From: JABCZZ01 sp964454545
Lineage (GTDB): Bacteria; Pseudomonadota; Alphaproteobacteria; Rickettsiales; JABCZZ01
Direction of reading: 5' to 3'
Length of the DNA: 64,000 nt
Assembly: GCA_964454545.1 (NCBI GenBank)
Contig: CAYVTI010000001.1
Location: 1-64,000, forward strand
The notes below the pieces were generated by a model. The model saw only the letters and a program-made list of their open reading frames with translations. It was not told the DNA's origin and ran no database searches. Every line of letters starts with the position of its first letter. Positions within the stretch are counted from its first letter, which is position 1. Positions 44,896 through 53,693 of the stretch are shown here, in pieces. The translations under genes were made by a program, and so were the position numbers.

Positions 44896-47607
44896 ATGCG
44901 CAACACCGGCTGGATAATTTTATCTTTCCTGCTACTTACGCTTGGCGCGTTTGTAGCCGGAGTCTATCTGGCTCCAAGCCCTAAGGAGATGGGCATGATG
45001 GAGCTGAACGGTGGAAAATTAAAGCGGGCATTCCACTATTACCAAGCTATAAACAAGCAAGGCGATAACTCTATCAACGTACTATTCCCTCTTACCAAGC
45101 TGTATGTCTATTACGGCCACGTGGATAACGCGATCGCGTTGATTGAGACGTATGTTGAAATGCACCCTCATTCCATTGAAGGGCGCAAGAAACTTGCAGA
45201 ATTATATAAAGATTCGCAAAGATTCCATAGCTATTGCAAAACTCTCGAAGAATTGCAGCAACTGAAACCTTCAACGGATTATCTGCGTGAACTTGCAGAT
45301 ACGTATGACTTTATAGGCGAATATGAAAAAGAGATGCATGCGCTTGCAAGGCTGGTTGAAGACAAAAATTACAAGCCGCGCGGGGAGGATTATGTCAAAC
45401 TTGCGTCGCTTTACCGGATTAACAATCAATCCACCCAGGCCATCAATACTATAAATGCGTATATAGACATCCGCAAATACGATGTCAGTATGGATATTAT
45501 CCGCCTTAGCCTGCAATTACTGTTTGAGGTAGATGACGATAAGCAGGCCTACTTGATTGCCAGCACTTTCCTGAGTAAACACGGCAGGGAAGAAGATGCG
45601 ATTGCATTTTCTGAAACTTTTCAGGAAGAAGGTAATTACGACGACGCTTATGCATTGCTTAAACCCTTTCTTCCGAATGTCGAACATTCACCTGCCCTGC
45701 TCCAGCAACTGGTAAACGTGCAACTTACACGGGGCAAGAAAAAAGAGTTATATGCCCTCCTGTCCGATATGCATGACAAATCACTCCTGCCGGATCAATT
45801 TTATGCGACTCTTATAGATATCTCTATTGATCTCAGGAATTATTCCCTGGCAGAATCTTTGCTCCGCACAGCCCTACTGAAGGAAATACCTCCGGATGCC
45901 ATGTTCCGTTATGCTAATTTCGCCTTGCAGGTCAAGCGCCCGGATATAGCAACGGTGATAAAAAGCAAGCTCAACAAGGATTACCTGCAGCATGCTCCTC
46001 TTCTTGTCGCAGTGCTTGATATCGCCATCAATGATACGCCGCAGTCTATGGGTGCGCTGCTCGCGCTTCCCCAGAATGCCATAACGCTGCCCGAGCAAAA
46101 GATGGCCGTTGCCGACATATATATGCAGCATGGATACACAAAACGTGCTTTTTCATTATTTGATACCATGCAGGTTGCGGATATCGTAAGTGCGCTGGAC
46201 ACCCTGGATTTTGTACAAGTATATCTTGACTCAAATGCGGCAGATAAGGGACGCCATATACTGGAAACCGCGCAACAGAAAAAGATTTTCTCCCGTATAA
46301 ACATGGATAATGCAATGTTTTTCTTCGCAGCGGGAGAAGGGAAAACGGAAGCAATACAGAAATGGCTCAAGGCACACCCCAAAACAGATAACGCCATCTT
46401 AACCGAAGCCAATGATATTGCCCTGCGCTATCATCACAATGAGGTGGCCGTCTTCATTGCGCAGTATCATTACCAAATGTACCCCAGCATAAAAAACAAA
46501 ATTCAGCTGGCTAACGCGCTTATAATGGACAAACGATATATGGATGCGCTCGCATACCTGCAATCTGACATTAGTGAAGACGCACATACCCGGTCACTGT
46601 ACCTGGATATCATTTCAGAGATCGTGGATAAAACCGCCGCCAGTGGTGTTCCGGAAGCGTATAAGAAAGCGTTAGGTAATTTCGTCACTGCGGATTTGCG
46701 CAGAAGCAGCATAACATACGAGGAAAGATTCAACCTCGTTTATCTCCTGGAAAAGGCAGACATGAAAGAGCAGGCAGAGACTATTTTATTTAATCTTGCG
46801 GCCAACCAGCCTTTTAACAGCCATGCCGTAAACGAGCTGCTGGGATTATGGGGAGACCATTTAACGCCAAAAGCCTTGCATTGGATCGAAAGCCGTGCGC
46901 TCAACGCTTCTAATACTGAAAAGCCGATCTGGCTTGCCTATCTCAATAACACCGGCAATCCCCGGAGCGTTCTTACCGCATTACATGATATGAACAACAT
47001 GCCGCCTGCAATAGCCGATGAATATATCAATGCGCTGGTTGCCATGCATGATCCCGATCAATTGGCTCCTGCGCTCGAAAAACAGATTGGGCAATCTACC
47101 GATGCCTCATGGGTTAAGAAACTGGCTAATATCGCCGTACAGGAGGATCTGGCTGAAACAGCGGATATGGGATGGCGCAGGTTGTATGCATTGGATCCCA
47201 ATAACAGCACGGCTATAAAAGAGATAGGACTGACGGAATATGATGCCGGGCATTACGCGGAAGCCTACAAAATGATCGGGAGGTACCTGAAAGATAATGA
47301 CGGCAATTACCAGGTCAACTATGCCTATGCGGACATTCTGGAGCATAGATCGGAGATGGATCAGGCAAAGAAATATTATGCGCTGGCGGAACAGCAGGTG
47401 TCCAGAATGAAACACAAGGACATAGACCTGCTGATGATGGAGGCGGATCTGCTCTATAAGGTCAACCATGTGGATGAATCGCTTGATCTCTACCGCAAGC
47501 TGCTTTCCCGGCACCCGGAAAATAATGCCCTGAAAGCCAACTATGCCGACCTGCTGATTGAAACAGGAAAATTCGACGAAGCGTCCGCGGTATTATCCCA
47601 GCAGTAA
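44896..47607 (+). CDS. pelB: PelB-like periplasmic TPR protein lacking a beta-barrel
   Basis: 903 residues. One membrane helix (GWIILSFLLLTLGAFVAGVYL) anchors a long run of tetratricopeptide repeats, for example YHYQAINK-like, YYGHVDNAIALIETYVEMHP, DYLRELADTYDFIGEYEKEM and, near the end, VNYAYADILEHRSEMDQAKK and LKANYADLLIETGKFDEA. Pseudomonas PelB has the same TPR scaffold followed by an outer-membrane beta-barrel of about 300 residues. This protein stops directly after the last repeat. The assignment rests on context and architecture more than on sequence identity. In the Pel system the TPRs position PelA and guide the polymer. Confidence 0.72.
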   Translation: MRNTGWIILSFLLLTLGAFVAGVYLAPSPKEMGMMELNGGKLKRAFHYYQAINKQGDNSINVLFPLTKLYVYYGHVDNAIALIETYVEMHPHSIEGRKKLAELYKDSQRFHSYCKTLEELQQLKPSTDYLRELADTYDFIGEYEKEMHALARLVEDKNYKPRGEDYVKLASLYRINNQSTQAINTINAYIDIRKYDVSMDIIRLSLQLLFEVDDDKQAYLIASTFLSKHGREEDAIAFSETFQEEGNYDDAYALLKPFLPNVEHSPALLQQLVNVQLTRGKKKELYALLSDMHDKSLLPDQFYATLIDISIDLRNYSLAESLLRTALLKEIPPDAMFRYANFALQVKRPDIATVIKSKLNKDYLQHAPLLVAVLDIAINDTPQSMGALLALPQNAITLPEQKMAVADIYMQHGYTKRAFSLFDTMQVADIVSALDTLDFVQVYLDSNAADKGRHILETAQQKKIFSRINMDNAMFFFAAGEGKTEAIQKWLKAHPKTDNAILTEANDIALRYHHNEVAVFIAQYHYQMYPSIKNKIQLANALIMDKRYMDALAYLQSDISEDAHTRSLYLDIISEIVDKTAASGVPEAYKKALGNFVTADLRRSSITYEERFNLVYLLEKADMKEQAETILFNLAANQPFNSHAVNELLGLWGDHLTPKALHWIESRALNASNTEKPIWLAYLNNTGNPRSVLTALHDMNNMPPAIADEYINALVAMHDPDQLAPALEKQIGQSTDASWVKKLANIAVQEDLAETADMGWRRLYALDPNNSTAIKEIGLTEYDAGHYAEAYKMIGRYLKDNDGNYQVNYAYADILEHRSEMDQAKKYYALAEQQVSRMKHKDIDLLMMEADLLYKVNHVDESLDLYRKLLSRHPENNALKANYADLLIETGKFDEASAVLSQQ

Positions 47608-47609
47608 AC

Positions 47610-48530
47610 TTACGCAAAGAATAAAGCGATCATGGCGCACAGGGCCGCATACTTCAGACCGTAATAGACTCTGCGGTTCCATTGTTTCAGTTGCCTGAAC
47701 AGCATACGCATACGATAGATGGGCGGAAAAATGCGATTAGCGAGGCCGACTGGCTCACCATCCACATTCTGGGTGGAAGTAATTTTTATAACACGACGGA
47801 TAATAAAACGGTTGAACGCCGTTGAAAGCAAACCACGCAGGGGACGTTCCACATCACAGAATAAGATAAGACGGTTAACATTACTATCATTCTTAGCCTC
47901 ATGTATATAAGTCTCGTCAAAAATCATGGCCTCGCCATCCCGCCAGCTTCTACGCTCGCCATCCACTTCAATCCAGCAATCTCTATTGTTGGATGTGCGT
48001 AATCCCAGATGGTAACGCAGGCTGCCTGCCCAGGGATCGCGGTGCCGCCCCAATACGCCGCCGGGAGGCAGGAGCGCAAACATCGCCCCATGCACCGACG
48101 GTATATTCCTAAGCAATGCGAGCGTTTGTGGGCAGAGCGATTGGGCCGATGGCAAAGGATCGCCATACCATTTGAGATAGAACCGCTTCCAGCCCGTGCG
48201 GAAGAAGGCATGAAATCCCAGATCATTATGCCTTACGGAGGCACGCACATATCCTTCATTAAGCAGCCGCAATCCCTCCTCGCGAATGATAAGCCAGTTA
48301 TCCGTAAATATCTTAAGCTCCGGGAAATCATGCAGGTTTAAATACGGTGTGGATGGCACGCGCGAAAAAAGGTAGATAAACATGTTGAAAGGCGCAAGGA
48401 AGGTGGAGTGATCCGTAAGCTGGCGCGTGAACCCATGCCGCACGCGCCCTCTTAAGTGGACATAAAGAGCGGACGCGAAGAACAGGGCTATTGCAATATA
48501 TCTTGCATGTATATAAGAAAGGCTTTCCAT
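47610..48530 (-). CDS. Aspartyl/asparaginyl beta-hydroxylase-like dioxygenase (LpxO-like)
   Basis: 306 residues from ATG 48530. A hydrophobic N-terminal helix (IAIALFFASALYVHL) and a C-terminal one surround a 2-oxoglutarate/Fe(II) domain. GRHRDPWAGSLRYHLGL gives the HxD pair, YIHEAKN the distal His, and NRLILFCDVERPL the 2OG-binding Arg. LpxO-type enzymes hydroxylate a lipid A acyl chain, and membrane anchors fit that. The gene converges on the PelB-like gene with a 2-nt gap. Confidence 0.8.
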   Translation of the reverse strand: MESLSYIHARYIAIALFFASALYVHLRGRVRHGFTRQLTDHSTFLAPFNMFIYLFSRVPSTPYLNLHDFPELKIFTDNWLIIREEGLRLLNEGYVRASVRHNDLGFHAFFRTGWKRFYLKWYGDPLPSAQSLCPQTLALLRNIPSVHGAMFALLPPGGVLGRHRDPWAGSLRYHLGLRTSNNRDCWIEVDGERRSWRDGEAMIFDETYIHEAKNDSNVNRLILFCDVERPLRGLLSTAFNRFIIRRVIKITSTQNVDGEPVGLANRIFPPIYRMRMLFRQLKQWNRRVYYGLKYAALCAMIALFFA

Positions 48531-48651
48531 CTGATTGCCGCAAACTATGGTTCCGGCGAATAGCCGCAATACCAGAGAAGAAAGGCTCTAGAAGATTCGC
48601 TATAAAATTGTCATGACAAAAACAGACGCACGGGTAAAGCGCGCAGAAAGC

Positions 48652-49452
48652 TTATACCCGCCTCTTCTGGAACGTATACCAGGCCACATGGCTGAACACG
48701 CGATTTAACATCGTATGCGGCTTAAGGCCGACCGCCTTGAACACCATCGCCGTCATCCGGTCGATGTGCGGCCTTCGGTATAATTTACGTACATTGGACA
48801 GGTACTGGTTAGCGTAAACCTTACGGTTATAGCGCTTGCCCGAATGGCTGTCCTGCGCCGCGTATAGCGCATAGGACAGTTCATCGTCCTCGCTTTCGGC
48901 AATGCGCCCGAGCGCCACGCCGAGACGGCGGACAAAACCGATGTTTTCTTTTTCCAGATAACGCTGCAAATGGGTATAAAACAGCTGGTAATGGCGAAAT
49001 TCGTCGGCGGCAATCTTTCCGGCTATTTCCTTCAGCACCGGTTCATCGCTATATTCTTTTATGGCGGTATAATAAGAACTGGTGCCGGTTTCCACTATGC
49101 ATCTGGCAATCAGTTCGCCGGAACGGGTTCCCCTGACGGACTTCTTCACATTTACCGGCAGTTTATATCCGTCCGTGAACGTCTTGAAGCATTTTTCAAA
49201 ATCGAAATCGGGATCGGCAAGCTCCGCCCACTTGCGCAGCGCCTTGCCGTGTTGGACTTCTTCTTCCGCCCAACTCCATGCCACTTTTATGAATTCGGGG
49301 TCATCCTTGAACACCTCTTCAAGATACCGGGCATAATCACGGCCGTTATGCTCCACCATGCTGGCGGCTTTCACCACCGACACCAGTTCCGGACTGATTT
49401 TACTGCGATCGAATGTATCCCAAGATATATCGTCAAGCGTCCAGTGTCCCAC
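48652..49452 (-). CDS. Ferritin-like diiron protein
   Basis: 266 residues, mostly helical. The diiron ligands of a ferritin/acyl-ACP-desaturase-like four-helix bundle are visible: Glu34 (MVEHNGRDY), Glu65 and His68 (EEEVQHG), Glu121 (RCIVETGTSSYY) and Glu151 with His154 (DEFRHYQLF). The paired ExxH motifs and the length resemble uncharacterised alphaproteobacterial ferritin-like proteins. The substrate is unknown; desaturase or hydroxylase activity is possible. Confidence 0.75.
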   Translation of the reverse strand: MGHWTLDDISWDTFDRSKISPELVSVVKAASMVEHNGRDYARYLEEVFKDDPEFIKVAWSWAEEEVQHGKALRKWAELADPDFDFEKCFKTFTDGYKLPVNVKKSVRGTRSGELIARCIVETGTSSYYTAIKEYSDEPVLKEIAGKIAADEFRHYQLFYTHLQRYLEKENIGFVRRLGVALGRIAESEDDELSYALYAAQDSHSGKRYNRKVYANQYLSNVRKLYRRPHIDRMTAMVFKAVGLKPHTMLNRVFSHVAWYTFQKRRV

Positions 49453-49631
49453 TATCCTGCTCCTGCTTTGCGAGTACCATAAATCAGATTGTAAGTTTGT
49501 AAACCCTTAAGTTATAGAATATGGCATATGTGCTCTATACCCATTTTAGGCCATAAAACCATAATCCATGGATATGTAGCAGGCAGAAGAACATAATTTA
49601 TTACTTTGTTTCCTGTGACCTTTTTACTTAT

Positions 49632-49651
49632 GTATTATTTATAAATAATAC
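49632..49651. promoter_or_regulatory. Perfect 20-bp palindrome
   Basis: GTATTATTTA and its reverse complement abut with no spacer. It lies 81 bp before the lipoprotein start codon, in AT-rich DNA, and is a candidate operator for a dimeric regulator. AT-rich palindromes also arise by chance. Confidence 0.45.
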
Positions 49652-49732
49652 GCTAATATCTATGTGCGTTTTATTTGTAAAAAGAGTATAATTATTTTAG
49701 TGGTATTAATAAATTTGCAGGAGGTGGTGTTT

Positions 49733-49972
49733 ATGAAAAAGCATATAAAAATAGTAAGTTCTCTCGTTATTGTTGCGCTTCTTGCAGCCTGTGGCGACAC
49801 ACCCGGTCAACGTGCCCTCTCGGGCGGCGCGATTGGGGCAGGAACCGGCGCGGTGGGAGCTGCGGTGCTGGATGCGAATCCTGTGGCCGGAGCATTGATA
49901 GGCGGCGCTGCGGGTGCGGTTACCGGCGCAGTGACCACTAAGAAACAAATCAATCTTGGCGATATCAAGTAA
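49733..49972 (+). CDS. Small glycine-zipper lipoprotein
   Basis: 79 residues. AGGAGG is well placed before the ATG at 49733, so the longer frame from 49664 is not used. A signal peptide with lipobox LLAAC is followed by glycine-zipper repeats (ALSGGAIGAGTGAVGAAVLD, ALIGGAAGAVTGAV). Similar short outer-membrane lipoproteins accompany envelope-stress functions. The role here is unknown. 16 nt upstream of the next gene. Confidence 0.8.
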   Translation: MKKHIKIVSSLVIVALLAACGDTPGQRALSGGAIGAGTGAVGAAVLDANPVAGALIGGAAGAVTGAVTTKKQINLGDIK

Positions 49973-49988
49973 GTTGCCGTAGCAGATA

Positions 49989-50666
49989 ATGACAGACATT
50001 AAGCCGGGCATTTCAAGACCGATCTGGATAATATCCTGTGCAGTATCCCTTATTGTGGGAATTATAGGCACGGTTTTGTATCATAATACTGTCATAAGCC
50101 ATGAATCACAACGCAGCCGTGATCCGTGGATAGTCCTGTCCACGCCTTCTGATAATGATGAAGCCGTGCTTACCTACTCTTCCGACGCCCTGTTCAAATC
50201 CGATATTAAACTGCCGCCTGTAAAATCACTGACAGGCAAGGCAAAGTTCATTCTGGATGCGACATCCAGAAATGAGGCGAACATAAAGCTGGGATATATT
50301 GTTGACACGGATATTGCCCCGCTTGACACTGCAAAACTTCCGGATAAATACAAGCCTGTCGCGGAAAACCCTGGGGATAAGAAACCTCCGTTAGATGCGG
50401 TATATTATGACGTGGTTTTCTACTTCATCCTGAAGGATAAGGATGGCTTCCCGCTGATGAAGGTTACAAGCAATAAGGAGACCGTGCATTCCGGCGCCGT
50501 CAATCATTTCCAGCTTTTCGCGAAAACCTACATACCGCAGCAGATAGCTTCCAGCACAAAGATAATTAATGTGCGGATGGAAGCGATAAAATGCATGACT
50601 TGCTCGCCTGATCATGAAGACGAACAAAAACCAGTGCGCAGGCGGCACTCGCTGTTTCCATTATAA
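49989..50666 (+). CDS. Uncharacterised single-pass membrane protein
   Basis: 225 residues. A short cytoplasmic start, one membrane helix (PIWIISCAVSLIVGIIGTVLY), then a soluble extracytoplasmic domain with VYYDVVFYFILKDKDGFPLM and NHFQLFAKTYIPQQIASSTK. The end is basic and has a CMTC pair (RMEAIKCMTCSP). I do not recognise the family. It is probably co-transcribed with the lipoprotein. A long palindromic repeat follows directly. Confidence 0.55.
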   Translation: MTDIKPGISRPIWIISCAVSLIVGIIGTVLYHNTVISHESQRSRDPWIVLSTPSDNDEAVLTYSSDALFKSDIKLPPVKSLTGKAKFILDATSRNEANIKLGYIVDTDIAPLDTAKLPDKYKPVAENPGDKKPPLDAVYYDVVFYFILKDKDGFPLMKVTSNKETVHSGAVNHFQLFAKTYIPQQIASSTKIINVRMEAIKCMTCSPDHEDEQKPVRRRHSLFPL

Positions 50667-50671
50667 TAAAA

Positions 50672-50795
50672 CGTCATTGCGGACGTAGCTATTTGTCCGC
50701 CGAAGCTTAAAAGAGCGAAGGAGAAAACAATCCAGACTTCTAAATCCCGCGCAAGCGGGAATGACGAAATCTGGATTGCTTCCCTCGCAATGATG
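50672..50795. repeat. Nested palindromic repeat between convergent genes
   Basis: Fills the space between the membrane protein (plus) and maiA (minus). Outer arms CGTCATTGCG/CGCAATGATG (one mismatch), middle arms CAATCCAGA (50728-50736)/TCTGGATTG (50770-50778) and an inner hairpin TCCCGC-GCAA-GCGGGA (50745-50760) form one nested structure. It resembles dispersed palindromes I know from intracellular-type alphaproteobacteria and could act as a bidirectional terminator. Confidence 0.75.
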
Positions 50796-50796
50796 C

Positions 50797-51435
50797 CTAA
50801 GCCACATCCTTCTGCTTGCTGGGATGCGCTTCGATAAATGCCGGGTGCTGGCTGCAGTTTTCAGCAATGTGCAGAATATTCGGAAACGGGGTAAGATCGC
50901 ATTTAAACCGCTGGGCATTAAATAACTGCGGAATCAGGCAGCAGTCAGCCATAGTTGGTGTATCACCATAGCAGAAACGTCCCGCCTTTTTTTCCTGCAC
51001 GAGGATTTTTTCAAATGCCGCAAGACCGTCATTAACCCAGTGCTGCACCCATTTCTGCCGGGCATCCTTATCCTGCTTCAATTCCACTTCAAGATACTTG
51101 CGCACCTTGAGATTGCCAAACGGAGAAATGTCGGCAGCTACCACCAGCGCCAGTTCACGCACATAGGCACGCGCAAACGGGTCTTTGGGCAGGATGGCAG
51201 GCGCAGGATAGTTTTCCTCCAGATATTCCATGATAGCAAGCGACTGGCTCAGCTTATGCCCTTTATCGATCAGTGCCGGCACCACCATCTGCGGGTTGAC
51301 AGCAGCATAAGCGCTGTTTTCTTGCTCGCCTTTGGTCAGGTTGATATACTCCATCTCCGGCTTGAGCCCTTTAAGCGAAAGCGCGATACGCGCCCGGTAG
51401 GATGCGGAAGACTGGAAATAAGTATAGAGTTTCAT
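50797..51435 (-). CDS. maiA: Maleylacetoacetate isomerase (zeta-class GST)
   Basis: 212 residues. SSASYRARIALSLKGL is the zeta-class active-site loop (SSxxYRxRIAL), followed by NPQMVVPALID, SQSLAIMEYLEENYP and the C-terminal TMADCCLIPQLFNAQRF. It converts maleylacetoacetate to fumarylacetoacetate with glutathione as cofactor. It is the last gene of hpd-hmgA-fahA-maiA, separated from fahA by a palindromic repeat. Confidence 0.93.
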   Translation of the reverse strand: MKLYTYFQSSASYRARIALSLKGLKPEMEYINLTKGEQENSAYAAVNPQMVVPALIDKGHKLSQSLAIMEYLEENYPAPAILPKDPFARAYVRELALVVAADISPFGNLKVRKYLEVELKQDKDARQKWVQHWVNDGLAAFEKILVQEKKAGRFCYGDTPTMADCCLIPQLFNAQRFKCDLTPFPNILHIAENCSQHPAFIEAHPSKQKDVA

Positions 51436-51444
51436 GCGTTAGAA

Positions 51445-51551
51445 CTGTCATCCCGGCCAGCGTGAGCAGCAAAGTTGCAAACAAGCGCAAGCCGGGATCT
51501 CGCGCTACACGTCGTGAATTTACAAGATCCCCGCTTTCGCGGGGATGACAG
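51445..51551. repeat. Palindromic repeat between fahA and maiA
   Basis: Perfect 10-bp outer arms CTGTCATCCC (51445-51454) and GGGATGACAG (51542-51551). An internal CCCGGC/GCCGGG pair and a strong hairpin ATCCCCGC-TTTC-GCGGGGAT (51527-51546) lie inside. It falls within the operon, between fahA and maiA, so it may attenuate or stabilise the transcript. Confidence 0.75.
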
Positions 51552-51556
51552 ATATC

Positions 51557-52558
51557 CTAAGCCCGCTCCGCTTGCAAAGCATATCTGGTCACTTTCTGAT
51601 CAATGGTTCCAAAAATCGACTTACCGGATTTATCCAGCATTTCGATCCTCACCGTATCGCCAAAATGCATGAACGGAGTTTTTGATTCACCCGTTTCCAT
51701 TTTCTCCAGGATACGCTTCTCGACGATGCAGGACGAACCTACCGAACGATCTTTATTGGACACGGTGCCGGAACCGACAATGCTGCCTGCGCACAAATAG
51801 CGCGTCCTTGCCGCATGCGCGATAAGCGCCGGAAAATCGAATACCATATCCACACCCGCATTCGGCCTACCGAACAGTTCACCGTTATAATGCGTAACAA
51901 GCGGCAGATGCACCTTGCCGCCATCCCATGCATCGCCAAGCTCATCAGGCGTTACCGCAACCGGCGAAAAAGCGCTGGCAGGCTTGCACTGGAAGAAGCC
52001 AAACCCTTTCTGCAATTCCGGCATGGCAAGATAACGCAGCGACACATCATTTACCAGCATAAGAAGTTTGACATGTTTGCGCGCATCGGCGGGAGTCACT
52101 CCCATCGGCACGTCATCAGTGACTACGGTGATTTCTGCCTCGAAGTCTATCCCCCATGCCTCATCACCAAGCGGAATATCGTCATACGGGGCAAGGAACG
52201 AATCCGAGCCGCCCTGATACATCAGCGGATCGGTCCAGAAGCTCTGCGGCATATCCACCCCGCGCGACTTGCGCACGAGTTCCACATGGTTGACATAGGC
52301 CGAACCGTCCGCCCACTGATAGGCACGCGGCAATGGCGATGCCGCTTCATACGGATTAAATACAAACGCGCCTTTGGCTTTGCCTGCGCTCAGTTCATCA
52401 TATGCCTTGCGCAGCCTGCTCTCCACTACTGTCCAATTATCAAGCGCCGCCTGCATGGTGGATGCAATCTCAGGCACTGTCACCGCCTGCGTGAGATCTT
52501 TATTAACAACAACCAGCGTGCCGTCACGGCCACCGGTTTTAAGACTTGCGAGTTTCAT
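51557..52558 (-). CDS. fahA: Fumarylacetoacetate hydrolase family protein
   Basis: 333 residues from ATG 52558, overlapping the hmgA stop by 4 nt (ATGA); a frame extension to 52594 lies inside hmgA. The FAH metal site appears as DFEAEITVV, and the domain shows MLVNDVSLRYLAMPELQKGF, CKPASAFSPVAVTPDELGD, LCAGSIVGSGTVSNKD and CIVEKR. It splits fumarylacetoacetate to fumarate and acetoacetate, the final step of tyrosine breakdown. Confidence 0.9.
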   Translation of the reverse strand: MKLASLKTGGRDGTLVVVNKDLTQAVTVPEIASTMQAALDNWTVVESRLRKAYDELSAGKAKGAFVFNPYEAASPLPRAYQWADGSAYVNHVELVRKSRGVDMPQSFWTDPLMYQGGSDSFLAPYDDIPLGDEAWGIDFEAEITVVTDDVPMGVTPADARKHVKLLMLVNDVSLRYLAMPELQKGFGFFQCKPASAFSPVAVTPDELGDAWDGGKVHLPLVTHYNGELFGRPNAGVDMVFDFPALIAHAARTRYLCAGSIVGSGTVSNKDRSVGSSCIVEKRILEKMETGESKTPFMHFGDTVRIEMLDKSGKSIFGTIDQKVTRYALQAERA

Positions 52559-53682
52559 GCTTTTTCCTTCCAGCTGTCTACGTATCCACTCCATTCCACC
52601 GCCGATGCCTCAGCGGCAATCTCCACGGCGTCACGCGTATCCACCATCACCGCCACTTCGTCGGTTTCCTTGCGTGCAGCCGTCTGGCCGATCTTAAACG
52701 CGCCCGGATGCGGCCCATGCGCAAATCCCGCCGGGTGCAGCGTAATCATACCGGGATGGATATTGTCGCGGCTGAAGAACTGGCCGCGGTGATAAAAAAT
52801 AATCTCGTCGAAATCGTTGTTGGAATGAAAGAACGGAATCTTGAGCGCACCCGGATCGGTCTCGATGGGGCGCGGCGCGAAAGTACAGACAACGAAACGG
52901 TTTGCAAGAAAAGTGGTATGCGCTGAAGGCGGCAGATGATAGCGGTGGCTCATCAGCGGCCTGATGTCGCGCCAGTTGACGCGCACCGGCAGGTGATCGC
53001 CGCGCCACCCCACCACATCCAGCGGATTGAAAGGAAAGGTGACTGCGGAAGTGCGGTTATGGCGCTTGATAACCACGCGCCATTCTTTCTCGTCCATCTG
53101 CGCCTTGTAGGCTTCGTCAAGCTGCGGTACGTCGAGTATGGCCGGATCAAATATGGCGTTCTCACCCACCATGCCTTTGTCGGGAAGGCGGTAACCGTCA
53201 TTCGTCGCCTCAATCAGCAGGAATTTTGCCTGTCCCTTGCACTCCAGGCGCCATTTCAAGCCACGCGGAAGCACGATATAATCGCCGTCGCGGAACGAAA
53301 GGTGGCCGAAATCGCAGAACAGCTCCCCTTCCCCGTCATGCACGAATAGCAATTCATCACCGTCGGCATTGGTGACAAGGTGATCCATTTTACCGGAAGT
53401 TTCCCAGTAACGGAATTTGACGGCATTATTATGAAATACGGGCGTCACGTTCCACGGCGTGGAGGTAGTCTTTCCCACCTTGGTCATATCGAACGCGCGC
53501 GGCCGCAACTCGCCTTCCCATTTCACCCATCCGGTCGGCTTGTGTTTATGGTAAAGATGGCTTACGGGACCGAAAAACCCCTCGCGCCCGAATTCACGTT
53601 CGAACGTGCCTTCCGGCAGATCGCAATGGGCCTGACGTGAGGCATCCCCCTCGATGCGCGGAAAGGAAATGTATTTCTTCAT
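52555..53682 (-). CDS. hmgA: Homogentisate 1,2-dioxygenase
   Basis: 375 residues, shorter than the about 430 usual for HmgA but with the C-terminal iron site intact: PFFHSNNDFDEIIFYHRGQF, SRDNIHPGMITLHPAGFAHG and PHPGAFKIG. The N-terminal half is a cupin beta-sandwich (FCDFGHLSFRDGDYIVLPRG, LKWRLECKG). It opens the aromatic ring of homogentisate to maleylacetoacetate. It fits a compact HmgA subgroup. Lies between hpd and fahA in the operon. Confidence 0.9.
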   Translation of the reverse strand: MKKYISFPRIEGDASRQAHCDLPEGTFEREFGREGFFGPVSHLYHKHKPTGWVKWEGELRPRAFDMTKVGKTTSTPWNVTPVFHNNAVKFRYWETSGKMDHLVTNADGDELLFVHDGEGELFCDFGHLSFRDGDYIVLPRGLKWRLECKGQAKFLLIEATNDGYRLPDKGMVGENAIFDPAILDVPQLDEAYKAQMDEKEWRVVIKRHNRTSAVTFPFNPLDVVGWRGDHLPVRVNWRDIRPLMSHRYHLPPSAHTTFLANRFVVCTFAPRPIETDPGALKIPFFHSNNDFDEIIFYHRGQFFSRDNIHPGMITLHPAGFAHGPHPGAFKIGQTAARKETDEVAVMVDTRDAVEIAAEASAVEWSGYVDSWKEKA

Positions 53683-53693
53683 ATGCCTGTACC

